NCBI GenBank assembly: GCA_937915735.1 | Contig: CALGGS010000046.1 | Coordinates: forward strand, 1-5,307 | DNA from: an uncultured Treponema sp. | GTDB taxonomy: Bacteria; Spirochaetota; Spirochaetia; Treponematales; Treponemataceae | DNA: 5,307 bases | Direction: 5' to 3' | Shown: in pieces, positions 1 to 5,305 of the stretch | Position numbering within the stretch: the first letter of the stretch is position 1 | Layout of the letters: every line of letters begins with the position of its first letter | Position numbers and translations under genes: made by a program | Notes under the pieces: model-generated | What the model was told of the DNA's origin: nothing | The model's input: only the letters and a program-made list of their open reading frames with translations | Database searches by the model: none

Positions 1-58
1 ATGCAAGTGTTCAATTTAATGTTTGGCAAATTCAAAAAGTCGAAATTAGGGCTATGTA
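1..58 (+). repeat. 58-bp repeat, left copy of an inverted pair
   Basis: Reading inward from the left edge, these 58 bases match the reverse complement of 5248-5305 with only two differences (positions 30 and 54). Similarity stops abruptly after base 58. Both copies lie upstream of a gene and point the same way relative to it. The left copy begins exactly at the window edge, so the true repeat may extend further out. It could be the end of a dispersed mobile element, a shared upstream element, or the repeat at which an assembly broke. A short frame from ATG at position 1 runs 23 codons through this copy and diverges in the other, so I do not call it a gene. Confidence 0.9.
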
Positions 59-106
59 GTAATATCGTTTGATAACAAGATATTCTTAGCAATTTTTGTT
101 TTTTTA

Positions 107-115
107 TGGTAAAAT
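107..115 (+). promoter_or_regulatory. Extended -10 promoter of the kinase-adaptor operon
   Basis: TGGTAAAAT is a TGn extended -10 box preceded by a T-rich run (92-105). Transcription would begin near 122, giving a leader of about 17 bases that just contains the GGAGG at 126-130. No good -35 hexamer is visible; TTAGCA at 86-91 with an 18-bp spacer is the best weak candidate. The box also argues against the in-frame ATG at 106, because that codon overlaps the promoter element. The same TGGTAAAATC string precedes glyA. Confidence 0.5.
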
Positions 116-138
116 CAGAGCATCTGGAGGATAAAATT

Positions 139-777
139 ATGAAAAAATATATAACAATCAGTCGTGAATATGGCTCAGGCGGTCGCTTAATCGGAAAAAT
201 GGTTGCTGAGCAGCTTGGATATGCTTTTTATGACAAAGAAATTATCGATATGGCGGCAGAAGAAAGCGGCCTTTCGGCAGATTTTATCAAAAAAACTGAG
301 CAGAACCTTTCGTCTGGCTGGCTTTATAATCTTCTTTTGGGAACAAGCTACGCCGGAACGAGTGCTGGAGGTATGAGTCAGCCCGTAGGCCAGGCAAATC
401 TTCCTTTGGCAGACCAGATTTTTAATGCCGAGAGAAAAATCATCCTTGGACTTACAAAAGAACCTTGTGTTATCGTAGGGCGTTGTGCTGATTATATTCT
501 CTCAACTTCTGACAAAATCGACAATAAAGACCTTCTGAATGTCTTCATTTATGCTGACATCGACGCAAAGGTAAAGCGCATAGAAGAAATTTATAAGGAA
601 ACAGAAAGCTGCGCAAAGAAAACAATTATTCAAATCGACAAGCGCCGTGCAAATCACTACAATACTTTCACCGAAAATATCTGGGGAGACAGAAAAAACT
701 ACGACATGATGATTAACAGCACTACGGCAGGACTAGAAGCCACGGCAAAATGGATTGTAGAACTTGCTCAAAGCTGA
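139..777 (+). CDS. Cytidylate kinase-like protein
   Basis: This 212-residue protein belongs to the cytidylate-kinase-like P-loop family, a group distinct from classical Cmk whose cellular substrate is often not established. The N-terminus carries the nucleotide-binding loop ISREYGSGGR (residues 7-16), followed by FYDKEII (30-36). The family signature VGRCADY lies at 113-119, the basic lid pair RR at 169-170, WGD at 182-184 and NYDMMINS at 187-194. Length is normal for the family. The start is ATG 139, which has GGAGG eight bases upstream; the in-frame ATG at 106 lies inside the predicted -10 box and would add an atypical N-terminus. It is the first gene of a two-gene unit with the adaptor, though no functional link is obvious. 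Phosphorylation of CMP/dCMP-type substrates in the cytoplasm is inferred from family only. Confidence 0.9.
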   Translation: MKKYITISREYGSGGRLIGKMVAEQLGYAFYDKEIIDMAAEESGLSADFIKKTEQNLSSGWLYNLLLGTSYAGTSAGGMSQPVGQANLPLADQIFNAERKIILGLTKEPCVIVGRCADYILSTSDKIDNKDLLNVFIYADIDAKVKRIEEIYKETESCAKKTIIQIDKRRANHYNTFTENIWGDRKNYDMMINSTTAGLEATAKWIVELAQS

Positions 778-796
778 ATCTGAGGTAAAAAAATCC

Positions 797-1870
797 TTGA
801 AAAAGCTGAATCTTTCAAAAAAACAAAAAATAATTGCCGGACTGCTTATGGGAGCCGCATTTCTTGTTTTGATTTTGCGGCTTTCCCGCGCGGCAATGGA
901 AAAATCTGCGGCCGCAGGGCAAGAAACTTATGTTGTCCGAACCGAAACTTATGAAAACGCAATTCAGATTGCAGGAACTGTTGCGGCCGCAAAAAGCCAG
1001 ACTTTAAAATCTTTAAATGACGGAACTGTTGTCGGCGTTTACAAAAATGAAGGCGATGTCGTAAAAAAGGGCGATTTAATCGTCCAGCTTGATGACACTG
1101 AGCAGCAGTACAATCTTGCGAATCTTGACTACGAGATTTCTGTTGCCCGGCAAAACCAGACTTCTGGAAAGCTCAAGCTCATGCAGACTCAGCGAATTTC
1201 TCTCTTGCGAAAAATCGAAGACCGAAAAATCGTAGCGACCTTTGACGGAGTTATTGCCGCCCTTGATGTAGACCCCGGCGATTATCTTGAAGCAAAAGAC
1301 GAAATCGGAACCCTCGTAAACACGGATTATCTTACGGCGGATGTTGAGGTTGCCGAAACTGATGTCGCGAAGCTGAAGGTTGGCCAAAAGGTAGATTTTA
1401 CTTTCCCTGCTTATGATGACACTGTAGAAGGTTATCTTGTTTCCTATCCGGCGATTGGCGAAGTTACCAGCCGAGGGGCAACGGTTGTAAATGCGACAGT
1501 GCGAATTGACAATGTTCCTGACGGAATCTTACCGAATTTCAGTTTTACCGGAAAAATTCAGATTACGGAGCCAGAGCAAAAGCTTGTAGTCGAGCGCTAC
1601 GCAATCGGCCGCGAAAAGGGAATGGCTTTTGCAGAAATTATTGGCCGTGACGGAAAAACGACGAAGGTTGAGGTTACTGTTGAGCCATACGGACTTAATT
1701 ATGTAAATATCCTGAGCGGCTTGACTGGCGGCGAAATGCTTAAAGCCCAAAGCAGTGCCGGCGAAAGCGGCAGAATGAGAATCAGCAAAAAGGGCGAGAA
1801 GGCTCAGAAAAAGAACAATAATCAGCAACAGGGCGGAATGATGGGCGCTGGCGGCCCGCCTCCGTTCTAG
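797..1870 (+). CDS. Efflux periplasmic adaptor (membrane fusion protein, HlyD/MacA-like)
   Basis: This protein of about 357 residues is a periplasmic adaptor that would link an inner-membrane transporter to an outer-membrane channel. From TTG 797, residues 1-11 are a basic cytoplasmic tail, 12-29 a membrane anchor (IIAGLLMGAAFLVLILRL), about 58-100 the first half of a lipoyl domain (GTVVGVYKNEGDVVKKGDLI), about 101-147 a short helical hairpin, and about 148-182 the second lipoyl half (FDGVIAALDVDPGDYL). A beta-barrel and membrane-proximal region follow to about 320. The last 35 residues are Lys/Gln-rich and end in GGMMGAGGPPPF. The start is uncertain: TTG 797 has GAGGT (782-786) about ten bases upstream, while TTG 764 would overlap the previous gene by 14 bases with no clear ribosome site and give 368 residues. 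No ATPase, permease or TolC-type gene follows; a strong terminator does. Function is clear at family level, substrate unknown. Confidence 0.88.
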   Translation: MKKLNLSKKQKIIAGLLMGAAFLVLILRLSRAAMEKSAAAGQETYVVRTETYENAIQIAGTVAAAKSQTLKSLNDGTVVGVYKNEGDVVKKGDLIVQLDDTEQQYNLANLDYEISVARQNQTSGKLKLMQTQRISLLRKIEDRKIVATFDGVIAALDVDPGDYLEAKDEIGTLVNTDYLTADVEVAETDVAKLKVGQKVDFTFPAYDDTVEGYLVSYPAIGEVTSRGATVVNATVRIDNVPDGILPNFSFTGKIQITEPEQKLVVERYAIGREKGMAFAEIIGRDGKTTKVEVTVEPYGLNYVNILSGLTGGEMLKAQSSAGESGRMRISKKGEKAQKKNNNQQQGGMMGAGGPPPF

Positions 1871-1892
1871 GCAAAAGCTAAAGGAGTCTATT

Positions 1893-1937
1893 GGGAATCT
1901 CTAAAAATTGCAATTTTTAGAGATTCCCTATTTTTTT
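1893..1937 (+). terminator. Rho-independent terminator of the kinase-adaptor operon
   Basis: Positions 1893-1910 and 1911-1928 form a perfect inverted repeat with 18-base arms, starting GGGAATCTCT and ending AGAGATTCCC, with the tip at TTGCAA. It is followed by TA and seven Ts (1931-1937). It begins 22 bases after the adaptor stop codon. The T run is antisense to the two C-terminal lysine codons of the convergent tyrA gene, and the tyrA stop codon (1928-1930) touches the stem. The hairpin could also stop leftward transcription, but there is no T run on that side. Confidence 0.92.
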
Positions 1938-2821
1938 ACAGTCCGGATGCTCCCCATTTTTAGACGCTGTTCCCTGGTATCTTCGAGCATTTTTCTTAAA
2001 TTTTCAGAATCTTCTTCGCTTATATATTTTTTGAAAAGCTCCATTTGTTTTTGGAAATTCTCGATATGGTCAACAAGCTTTTCCTTGTTGGAAATAAAAA
2101 GCTCAGTCCAAAGAGGAGCGTTAATCAAAGCAATTCGGGTTAAGTCCTCAAAACTTCCGCCTCCGAAGGCCGTGATTTCAGGGTCTTGCGCGCTTTCTAC
2201 CAAAGCACTCGCAATGACATGGCAAAGCTGGCTTGTAAAGCCGATTTTGTAGTCGTGAGTGTCGCAGCTAGTCTCGGTAATGCGGGTGAATCCCATTTCG
2301 GTAACCAAAGAACGCATAAAATCAAGATTTTTGTTTTTGTTAAAACTTGTCGGACACAAAATGTAGTTGTGGTTTACGAAAAATTTTGCATCAGAGGCCG
2401 CATAGCCTTCCTTTTCGCCACCCGCCATTGGATGCCCGATGATAAAATCAACATCATCTCGTAAAATCTGAGGAAGGGCTTTTTCAAAAATTCCCTTTAC
2501 GCCAGAAATATCCGTGACAATGGCACCGCTCTTAAAATGCTCCCGATGCTCTTTCATAAAATCTAAAGTTGCATGCGGATAAAGGCAGATAAAAACGACA
2601 TCACAGAGAGGAAGCATTTTTGAAACATTGTCGCTTGTGTAGACAAAATTTGCCACGCCTTCGCTTACTGCCTGGCTTAAGCATGCCGTGCTTCTGTTGC
2701 AGGCTAAGATTTTTCCAGTGCTTTCTGACTGACTTAAAATATTTTGACGGATAGATTTTGCGATAGAACCGCCCATAATTCCAAGTCCGACGATTCCGTA
2801 AGTTGCGTTTTTTAATTGCAT
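1928..2821 (-). CDS. tyrA: Prephenate dehydrogenase (TyrA family)
   Basis: The 297-residue enzyme would oxidise and decarboxylate prephenate (or arogenate) with NAD(P)+ on the tyrosine branch of aromatic amino acid synthesis in the cytoplasm. The N-terminal Rossmann fold shows GLGIMGGS at residues 12-19. TDISGVKG lies at 103-110 and the family hallmark GHPMAGGEKEG at 129-139. The helical dimerisation half carries HD at 189-190, SQLCH at 197-201 (the family SxLPH position) and FEDLTRIA at 224-231. There is no chorismate mutase or ACT domain, so this is the simple monofunctional form and shows no built-in tyrosine-binding domain. ATG 2821 has no ribosome binding site but sits 6 bases after a TATAAT box, and a stop codon lies a short way upstream in frame, so this start is firm. 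No other aro gene is nearby. Arogenate versus prephenate preference cannot be read from the sequence. Confidence 0.9.
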   Translation of the reverse strand: MQLKNATYGIVGLGIMGGSIAKSIRQNILSQSESTGKILACNRSTACLSQAVSEGVANFVYTSDNVSKMLPLCDVVFICLYPHATLDFMKEHREHFKSGAIVTDISGVKGIFEKALPQILRDDVDFIIGHPMAGGEKEGYAASDAKFFVNHNYILCPTSFNKNKNLDFMRSLVTEMGFTRITETSCDTHDYKIGFTSQLCHVIASALVESAQDPEITAFGGGSFEDLTRIALINAPLWTELFISNKEKLVDHIENFQKQMELFKKYISEEDSENLRKMLEDTREQRLKMGSIRTVKK

Positions 2822-2827
2822 AGAAAA

Positions 2828-2836
2828 ATTATAACA
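2828..2836 (-). promoter_or_regulatory. Extended -10 promoter of tyrA (leaderless)
   Basis: On the minus strand TGTTATAAT combines a consensus TATAAT (2833-2828) with the upstream TG of an extended -10. Six bases (TTTTCT) separate it from the tyrA ATG, placing the expected transcription start on the A of the start codon. The -35 position at a 17-bp spacer reads TGGCGT (2856-2851), a poor match, which is common when TGn is present. No purine-rich ribosome site lies between box and ATG. Confidence 0.6.
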
Positions 2837-2858
2837 AATAACTTCAGTTTACGCCATA

Positions 2859-2887
2859 ATGACAGGAAAGAGGAAAAATGATAAAAT
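2859..2887 (+). promoter_or_regulatory. Promoter of apt (leaderless)
   Basis: ATGACA (2859-2864, five of six matches to TTGACA) is followed by a 17-bp spacer and TAAAAT (2882-2887), with TG at 2879-2880 making an extended -10. The expected start falls seven bases after the box, at 2894, which is the A of the apt ATG. The AGGAAAGAGG string at 2864-2873 looks like a ribosome site but lies in the promoter spacer and would not be in this transcript. Confidence 0.65.
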
Positions 2888-2893
2888 CCAAAT

Positions 2894-3427
2894 ATGAACA
2901 ACGATGAAATTTTAGACAAGGCGATTCGCCGTGTGCCTGACTTTCCAAAGCCTGGAATTTTATTTTTTGATGTAACAAGTATTTTTACAAATCCGCCTGC
3001 CTTCAAGCACTGTCTCGACCGTATGGTAGAAATTTACAAAAATAAAAAAATCGATGCAATCGCCGCAGTTGAGTCACGGGGCTTTTTGTTTGCGGCTCCT
3101 TTGGCAGACCGCCTTAATATTCCGCTTGTTTTAATACGAAAAAAAGGAAAATTGCCCGGAGATGTTTACAGGGCAAGCTATTCACTTGAATACGGCGAGG
3201 CGACAATCGAAGCGCACAAGGCCGACATCGAAAAAGGAAAAAAATATCTCGTAATTGATGATTTAATTGCAACTGGCGGGACTCTCACCGCAAGTAAAGA
3301 GCTAATCGAACAAGGCGAAGGCATTGTCTCTGAATTTTTCGGAGTAATCGGGATTCCAGAACTTAATTATTCAGAAAAACTCGCGCCAACTCCAGTTACG
3401 ACGCTAATCGATTTATCAGAAAAATAA
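2894..3427 (+). CDS. apt: Adenine phosphoribosyltransferase
   Basis: This 177-residue type I phosphoribosyltransferase converts adenine and PRPP to AMP and pyrophosphate in purine salvage. The N-terminal FPKPGILFFDVT (residues 17-28) is the typical Apt opening. ESRGF is at 60-64, the flexible catalytic-loop region RKKGKLPG at 82-89, and the PRPP-binding signature LVIDDLIATGGTL at 119-131. Length matches the family, and every key motif is present. ATG 2894 has no ribosome binding site within reach. An ATG at 2878 has one but opens only a nine-codon frame (to 2907). The gene is expressed from its own promoter divergent to tyrA. I see no strong terminator directly after the stop codon; the imperfect AGGAT inverted repeat downstream is the only candidate. 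Confidence 0.95.
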   Translation: MNNDEILDKAIRRVPDFPKPGILFFDVTSIFTNPPAFKHCLDRMVEIYKNKKIDAIAAVESRGFLFAAPLADRLNIPLVLIRKKGKLPGDVYRASYSLEYGEATIEAHKADIEKGKKYLVIDDLIATGGTLTASKELIEQGEGIVSEFFGVIGIPELNYSEKLAPTPVTTLIDLSEK

Positions 3428-3428
3428 T

Positions 3429-3437
3429 TTATCCACA
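3429..3437 (+). other. Consensus DnaA-box-like 9-mer
   Basis: TTATCCACA, identical to the classical DnaA-binding consensus TTATNCACA, begins one base after the apt stop codon and is followed by AT-rich sequence. It stands alone; I found no second box nearby. A 9-mer with one free position would arise by chance in roughly one window in six of this size, so function is not implied. Confidence 0.3.
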
Positions 3438-3456
3438 ATATTCAAAAAAAATAAAC

Positions 3457-3533
3457 AGGATTTTTCAGGATAAATTAGGATAAAAACATACGGACATATT
3501 CTGCTCGGCTATGCTCAAATCCTAATCTATCCT
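3457..3533. repeat. Helically phased AGGAT array with inverted arm
   Basis: AGGAT occurs at 3457, 3467 and 3477, exactly 10 bp apart, and its reverse complement ATCCT at 3519 and 3529, again 10 bp apart. The inner units form an inverted repeat, 3468-3481 against 3519-3532, with one mismatch that becomes a G-U pair in leftward RNA. The loop is 37 bases. From memory, tandem AGGAT-type intergenic repeats with about one-turn spacing occur in many unrelated bacterial genomes; their role is unclear. Here the structure lies between convergent apt and glyA and could limit read-through. Confidence 0.7.
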
Positions 3534-3576
3534 CCTGTACGCAATTTTATTTGCAGAATTCTTTCTTCAAGAAGTC
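3531..3576 (-). repeat. Duplicate of the glyA 3' end (46 bp, distal copy)
   Basis: This segment repeats 3648-3693 with a single difference (T3550 versus C3667). It carries a second copy of the last glyA codons for DFLKKEFCK, the TAA stop and 16 bases beyond. The offset is 117 bp, a multiple of three, so the copy is in the same frame as glyA. The one difference is synonymous (AAA for AAG lysine). It is a fragment, not a gene. Confidence 0.92.
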
Positions 3577-3616
3577 GCACTTTTCTGTCAAAACATCCTG
3601 TTTTGCCAAAAAGTGC
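3577..3616. repeat. Compound hairpin in the 71-bp insert
   Basis: Outer arms GCACTTTT (3577-3584) and AAAAGTGC (3609-3616) are perfectly complementary, and inside them CAAAACA (3589-3595) and TGTTTTG (3599-3605) form a second perfect stem around a three-base loop. GTC 3574-3576 and GAC 3618-3620 can extend the outer stem with one bulged base. This structure shares bases with the terminator-like hairpin at 3615-3637, so the two cannot form fully at once. Confidence 0.7.
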
Positions 3617-3637
3617 CGACAACAAGTTGTCGTCGGC
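3608..3637 (-). terminator. Probable glyA terminator
   Basis: In the leftward glyA transcript, arms GCCGAC (3637-3632) and GTCGGC (3620-3615) pair; an alternative nine-pair stem uses GACAAC with GTTGTC plus the outer GCC/GGC. After two bases (A, C) comes a run of five Ts (3612-3608). It starts 27 bases after the glyA stop. The short T run makes it a moderate terminator, and the Ts are also one arm of the next hairpin. Confidence 0.55.
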
Positions 3638-3641
3638 TTGG

Positions 3642-3660
3642 TGCGTACCTCCTGTACGCA
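3642..3660. repeat. Small perfect hairpin next to the glyA stop codon
   Basis: TGCGTAC (3642-3648) and GTACGCA (3654-3660) are perfect 7-base arms around a 5-base loop. In the glyA transcript the loop and arm contain AGGAGG, a ribosome-site-like string just after the stop codon. The right arm belongs to the 46-bp repeat; the left arm lies in the insert and is absent at the distal copy. No start codon with a convincing frame follows. Confidence 0.6.
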
Positions 3661-3693
3661 ATTTTACTTGCAGAATTCTTTCTTCAAGAAGTC
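3648..3693 (-). repeat. glyA 3' end, gene-proximal copy of the 46-bp direct repeat
   Basis: This is the genuine 3' end of glyA (final nine codons plus stop, 3664-3693) with 16 downstream bases. It is duplicated at 3531-3576. Seventy-one bases separate the two copies. Confidence 0.92.
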
Positions 3694-5163
3694 TAAATCC
3701 AGCTCAGGATAAAGAACGAACTTGCTCAAAAGTGACTGAACTCTTTTTGATGCCGCTTCTTTTACGGCTGGATCGAGGTCAATCTTTCCTTTTGCAGGTT
3801 TGCCTTCTTTCGTAAGTCCTGGTTTTGTTCCTTTAAGAACCTGATCGATGATTGAAGCGACTTCCTTCATTTCGTTCTCGCCCATTCCGAGAGTTGTGAG
3901 GGCAGGAGTTCCCAATCGGAGACCGCTTGTCCACCAGGCGCCGTTTTTGTCGTAAGGAAGGGCATTTGCGTTTACTGTTACACCGCATTCAAACATTGCG
4001 GCCTCAGCCTGTTTTCCTGTCAAGCCGTAAGAAGTTACATCTGCCAGCATGAGGTGATTGTCCGTGCCGTCTGTCTGGAGGCGTACACCAAGAGCCTGGA
4101 GAGCTTTTGCCAAAGCTTGTGCGTTTGCCACGACTTTTTTTGCATATTCCTGATAAGCGGGCATGTTTGCTTCTTTGAAGGCGATGGCTTTTGCCGCCAT
4201 AACATGTGGAAGAGGTCCGCCCAAAACCATAGGACAGCCTTTGTTTACATAGTCGGCGAATTCTTTTTTGCAGAGAATCATAGCGCCGCGAGGGCCTCGC
4301 AAAGTTTTGTGAGTTGTGGTCGTGACAACATCAGCCCATTTAACCGGGTCGTAGTCGCCGGTGAAGACTTTACCTGCAACAAGACCTGCGAAGTGAGCCA
4401 TATCTACCATCAAAACAGCTCCGCACTTGTCGGCAATTTCGCGGAATCGTTTGAAGTTAATTTTGCGGGGGTAAGCTGAATAACCTGTCAAAAGTATGAG
4501 GGGCTTTACTTCCATTGCCTGTTTTTCGATTGCGTCGTAGTCGAGCAAGCCTGTCTCTTTATCAACACCATAAGGATGGCTCTCAAACATGCGGGCGCTT
4601 ACATTCATTTTGTAGCCGTGAGTAAGGTGGCCGCCACAAGAATAGTCCAAGCCCATCAATTTCTGATTTCCAAATCGCTTGCGGAGTTCTGCAAACTGAG
4701 CGTCCGTCAAGTCGTTCAAAGATTTTACGCCAAGTTCTTCAAGAGTCGGAGTCTCAACCTTTGCGCTCAAAATTGCCCAATATGCGACGAGGTTTGTGTC
4801 TGCTCCTGAGTGGGGCTGAACATAAGCGTAGTCTGCGCCGAAAAGCTCTTCTGCCTCGCGGGCAGCTTCCATTTCAACGGCATCAACATTTACGCAACCG
4901 CCATAATATCGGTGCTCTGGATAACCTTCGGCATATTTATCAGTCAAAAGATTTCCCATTGCAGCCTGAACTGCAAGTGAACAATAGTTTTCAGACGCGA
5001 TGAGCTTTAAGTGGCTTCGCTGATTCTGAATTTCGTTTACGACTGAAGCGGCAATTTTAGGATTAACGCTTGCAACTTGCTGCAAATTTGCGACATAGGC
5101 ACACATTGCGGCAGTTGGTTTTCCGCCACAGCTAGAAAGATAATTTTCCAAAGGTGTAGACAT
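3664..5163 (-). CDS. glyA: Serine hydroxymethyltransferase, long form
   Basis: This 499-residue PLP enzyme interconverts serine plus tetrahydrofolate with glycine plus methylene-tetrahydrofolate, the main source of one-carbon units. Visible motifs are IASEN (55-59), YAEGYPEHRYYGG (77-89), the PLP-contacting HSGADTN (118-124), GGHLTHG (177-183), DMAHFAGL (254-261) and TTTTHKTLRGPRG (281-293), with K286 the predicted Schiff-base lysine. SGLRLGTPALTT (413-424) is the usual C-terminal active-site segment. The protein is about 80 residues longer than the E. coli type. The extra length comes from an N-terminal extension of about 30 residues, an insertion at about 133-172 between HSGADTN and GGHLTHG, and a Lys/Gly-rich stretch near 444-460. 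Long forms of this kind occur in spirochaetes and chlamydiae as I recall. ATG 5163 has GGAG five to six bases upstream. The gene stands alone, with its own promoter. Confidence 0.96.
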   Translation of the reverse strand: MSTPLENYLSSCGGKPTAAMCAYVANLQQVASVNPKIAASVVNEIQNQRSHLKLIASENYCSLAVQAAMGNLLTDKYAEGYPEHRYYGGCVNVDAVEMEAAREAEELFGADYAYVQPHSGADTNLVAYWAILSAKVETPTLEELGVKSLNDLTDAQFAELRKRFGNQKLMGLDYSCGGHLTHGYKMNVSARMFESHPYGVDKETGLLDYDAIEKQAMEVKPLILLTGYSAYPRKINFKRFREIADKCGAVLMVDMAHFAGLVAGKVFTGDYDPVKWADVVTTTTHKTLRGPRGAMILCKKEFADYVNKGCPMVLGGPLPHVMAAKAIAFKEANMPAYQEYAKKVVANAQALAKALQALGVRLQTDGTDNHLMLADVTSYGLTGKQAEAAMFECGVTVNANALPYDKNGAWWTSGLRLGTPALTTLGMGENEMKEVASIIDQVLKGTKPGLTKEGKPAKGKIDLDPAVKEAASKRVQSLLSKFVLYPELDLDFLKKEFCK

Positions 5164-5218
5164 TTTTTACTCCAAAAATAAAATTACACAGCACATTTCG
5201 TGCCGAACAAATCAAGGG

Positions 5219-5227
5219 ATTTTACCA
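5219..5227 (-). promoter_or_regulatory. Extended -10 promoter of glyA
   Basis: On the minus strand TGGTAAAAT (5227-5219) follows a run of eight Ts and matches the extended -10 ahead of the kinase-like gene. A start near 5212 gives a leader of about 49 bases that contains a small GCAC/GTGC hairpin (5203-5191) and the GGAGT ribosome site (5173-5169). No convincing -35 is seen. I recognise no glycine or other riboswitch in the leader, which is too short for one. Confidence 0.5.
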
Positions 5228-5247
5228 AAAAAAAGAAAGTTTTTCTA

Positions 5248-5305
5248 TACACAGCCCTAATTTCGACTTTTTGAAGTTGCCAAACATTAAATTGAACACT
5301 TGCAT
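5248..5305 (-). repeat. 58-bp repeat, right copy of the inverted pair
   Basis: This is the inverted partner of positions 1-58 with two mismatches. It lies 85 bases upstream of the glyA start and 20 bases upstream of its -10 box. Two further bases (5306-5307) lie outside the matched segment at the window edge. Confidence 0.9.

Noticed and set aside
1..72. Short frame ATG 1 to TGA 72 within the left repeat
   Set aside because: It has no ribosome site in view, and the frame diverges completely after the repeat in the other copy.
106..138. Longer N-terminus for the kinase-like gene from ATG 106
   Set aside because: ATG 106 overlaps the predicted -10 box and has no ribosome site. ATG 139 has GGAGG at the right distance and gives the usual family N-terminus.
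906..992. Two 12-bp palindromes (906-917 and 981-992) sharing the core TGCGGCCGCA, 75 bp apart
   Set aside because: Both encode Ala-Ala-Ala in the adaptor frame and are explained by codon use.
1908..2464. Plus-strand open frames of about 90-115 codons opposite tyrA
   Set aside because: They are antisense shadows of a clear TyrA protein, and one begins in the terminator.
2878..2907. Nine-codon upstream frame before apt with a good ribosome-site-like AGGAAAGAGG
   Set aside because: The frame lies within the promoter, so the predicted apt transcript begins after its start codon. It would matter only if a longer transcript exists.
3547..3663. Read-through of the glyA stop codon giving a 38-residue extension that ends in the same DFLKKEFCK
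   Set aside because: The frame is open, but the TAA stop is followed by hairpins and the extension has no protein-like character. The duplication is better explained at DNA level.
4054..5003. Plus-strand open frames opposite glyA
   Set aside because: They are shadows of a fully conserved enzyme, with no family resemblance or ribosome sites.
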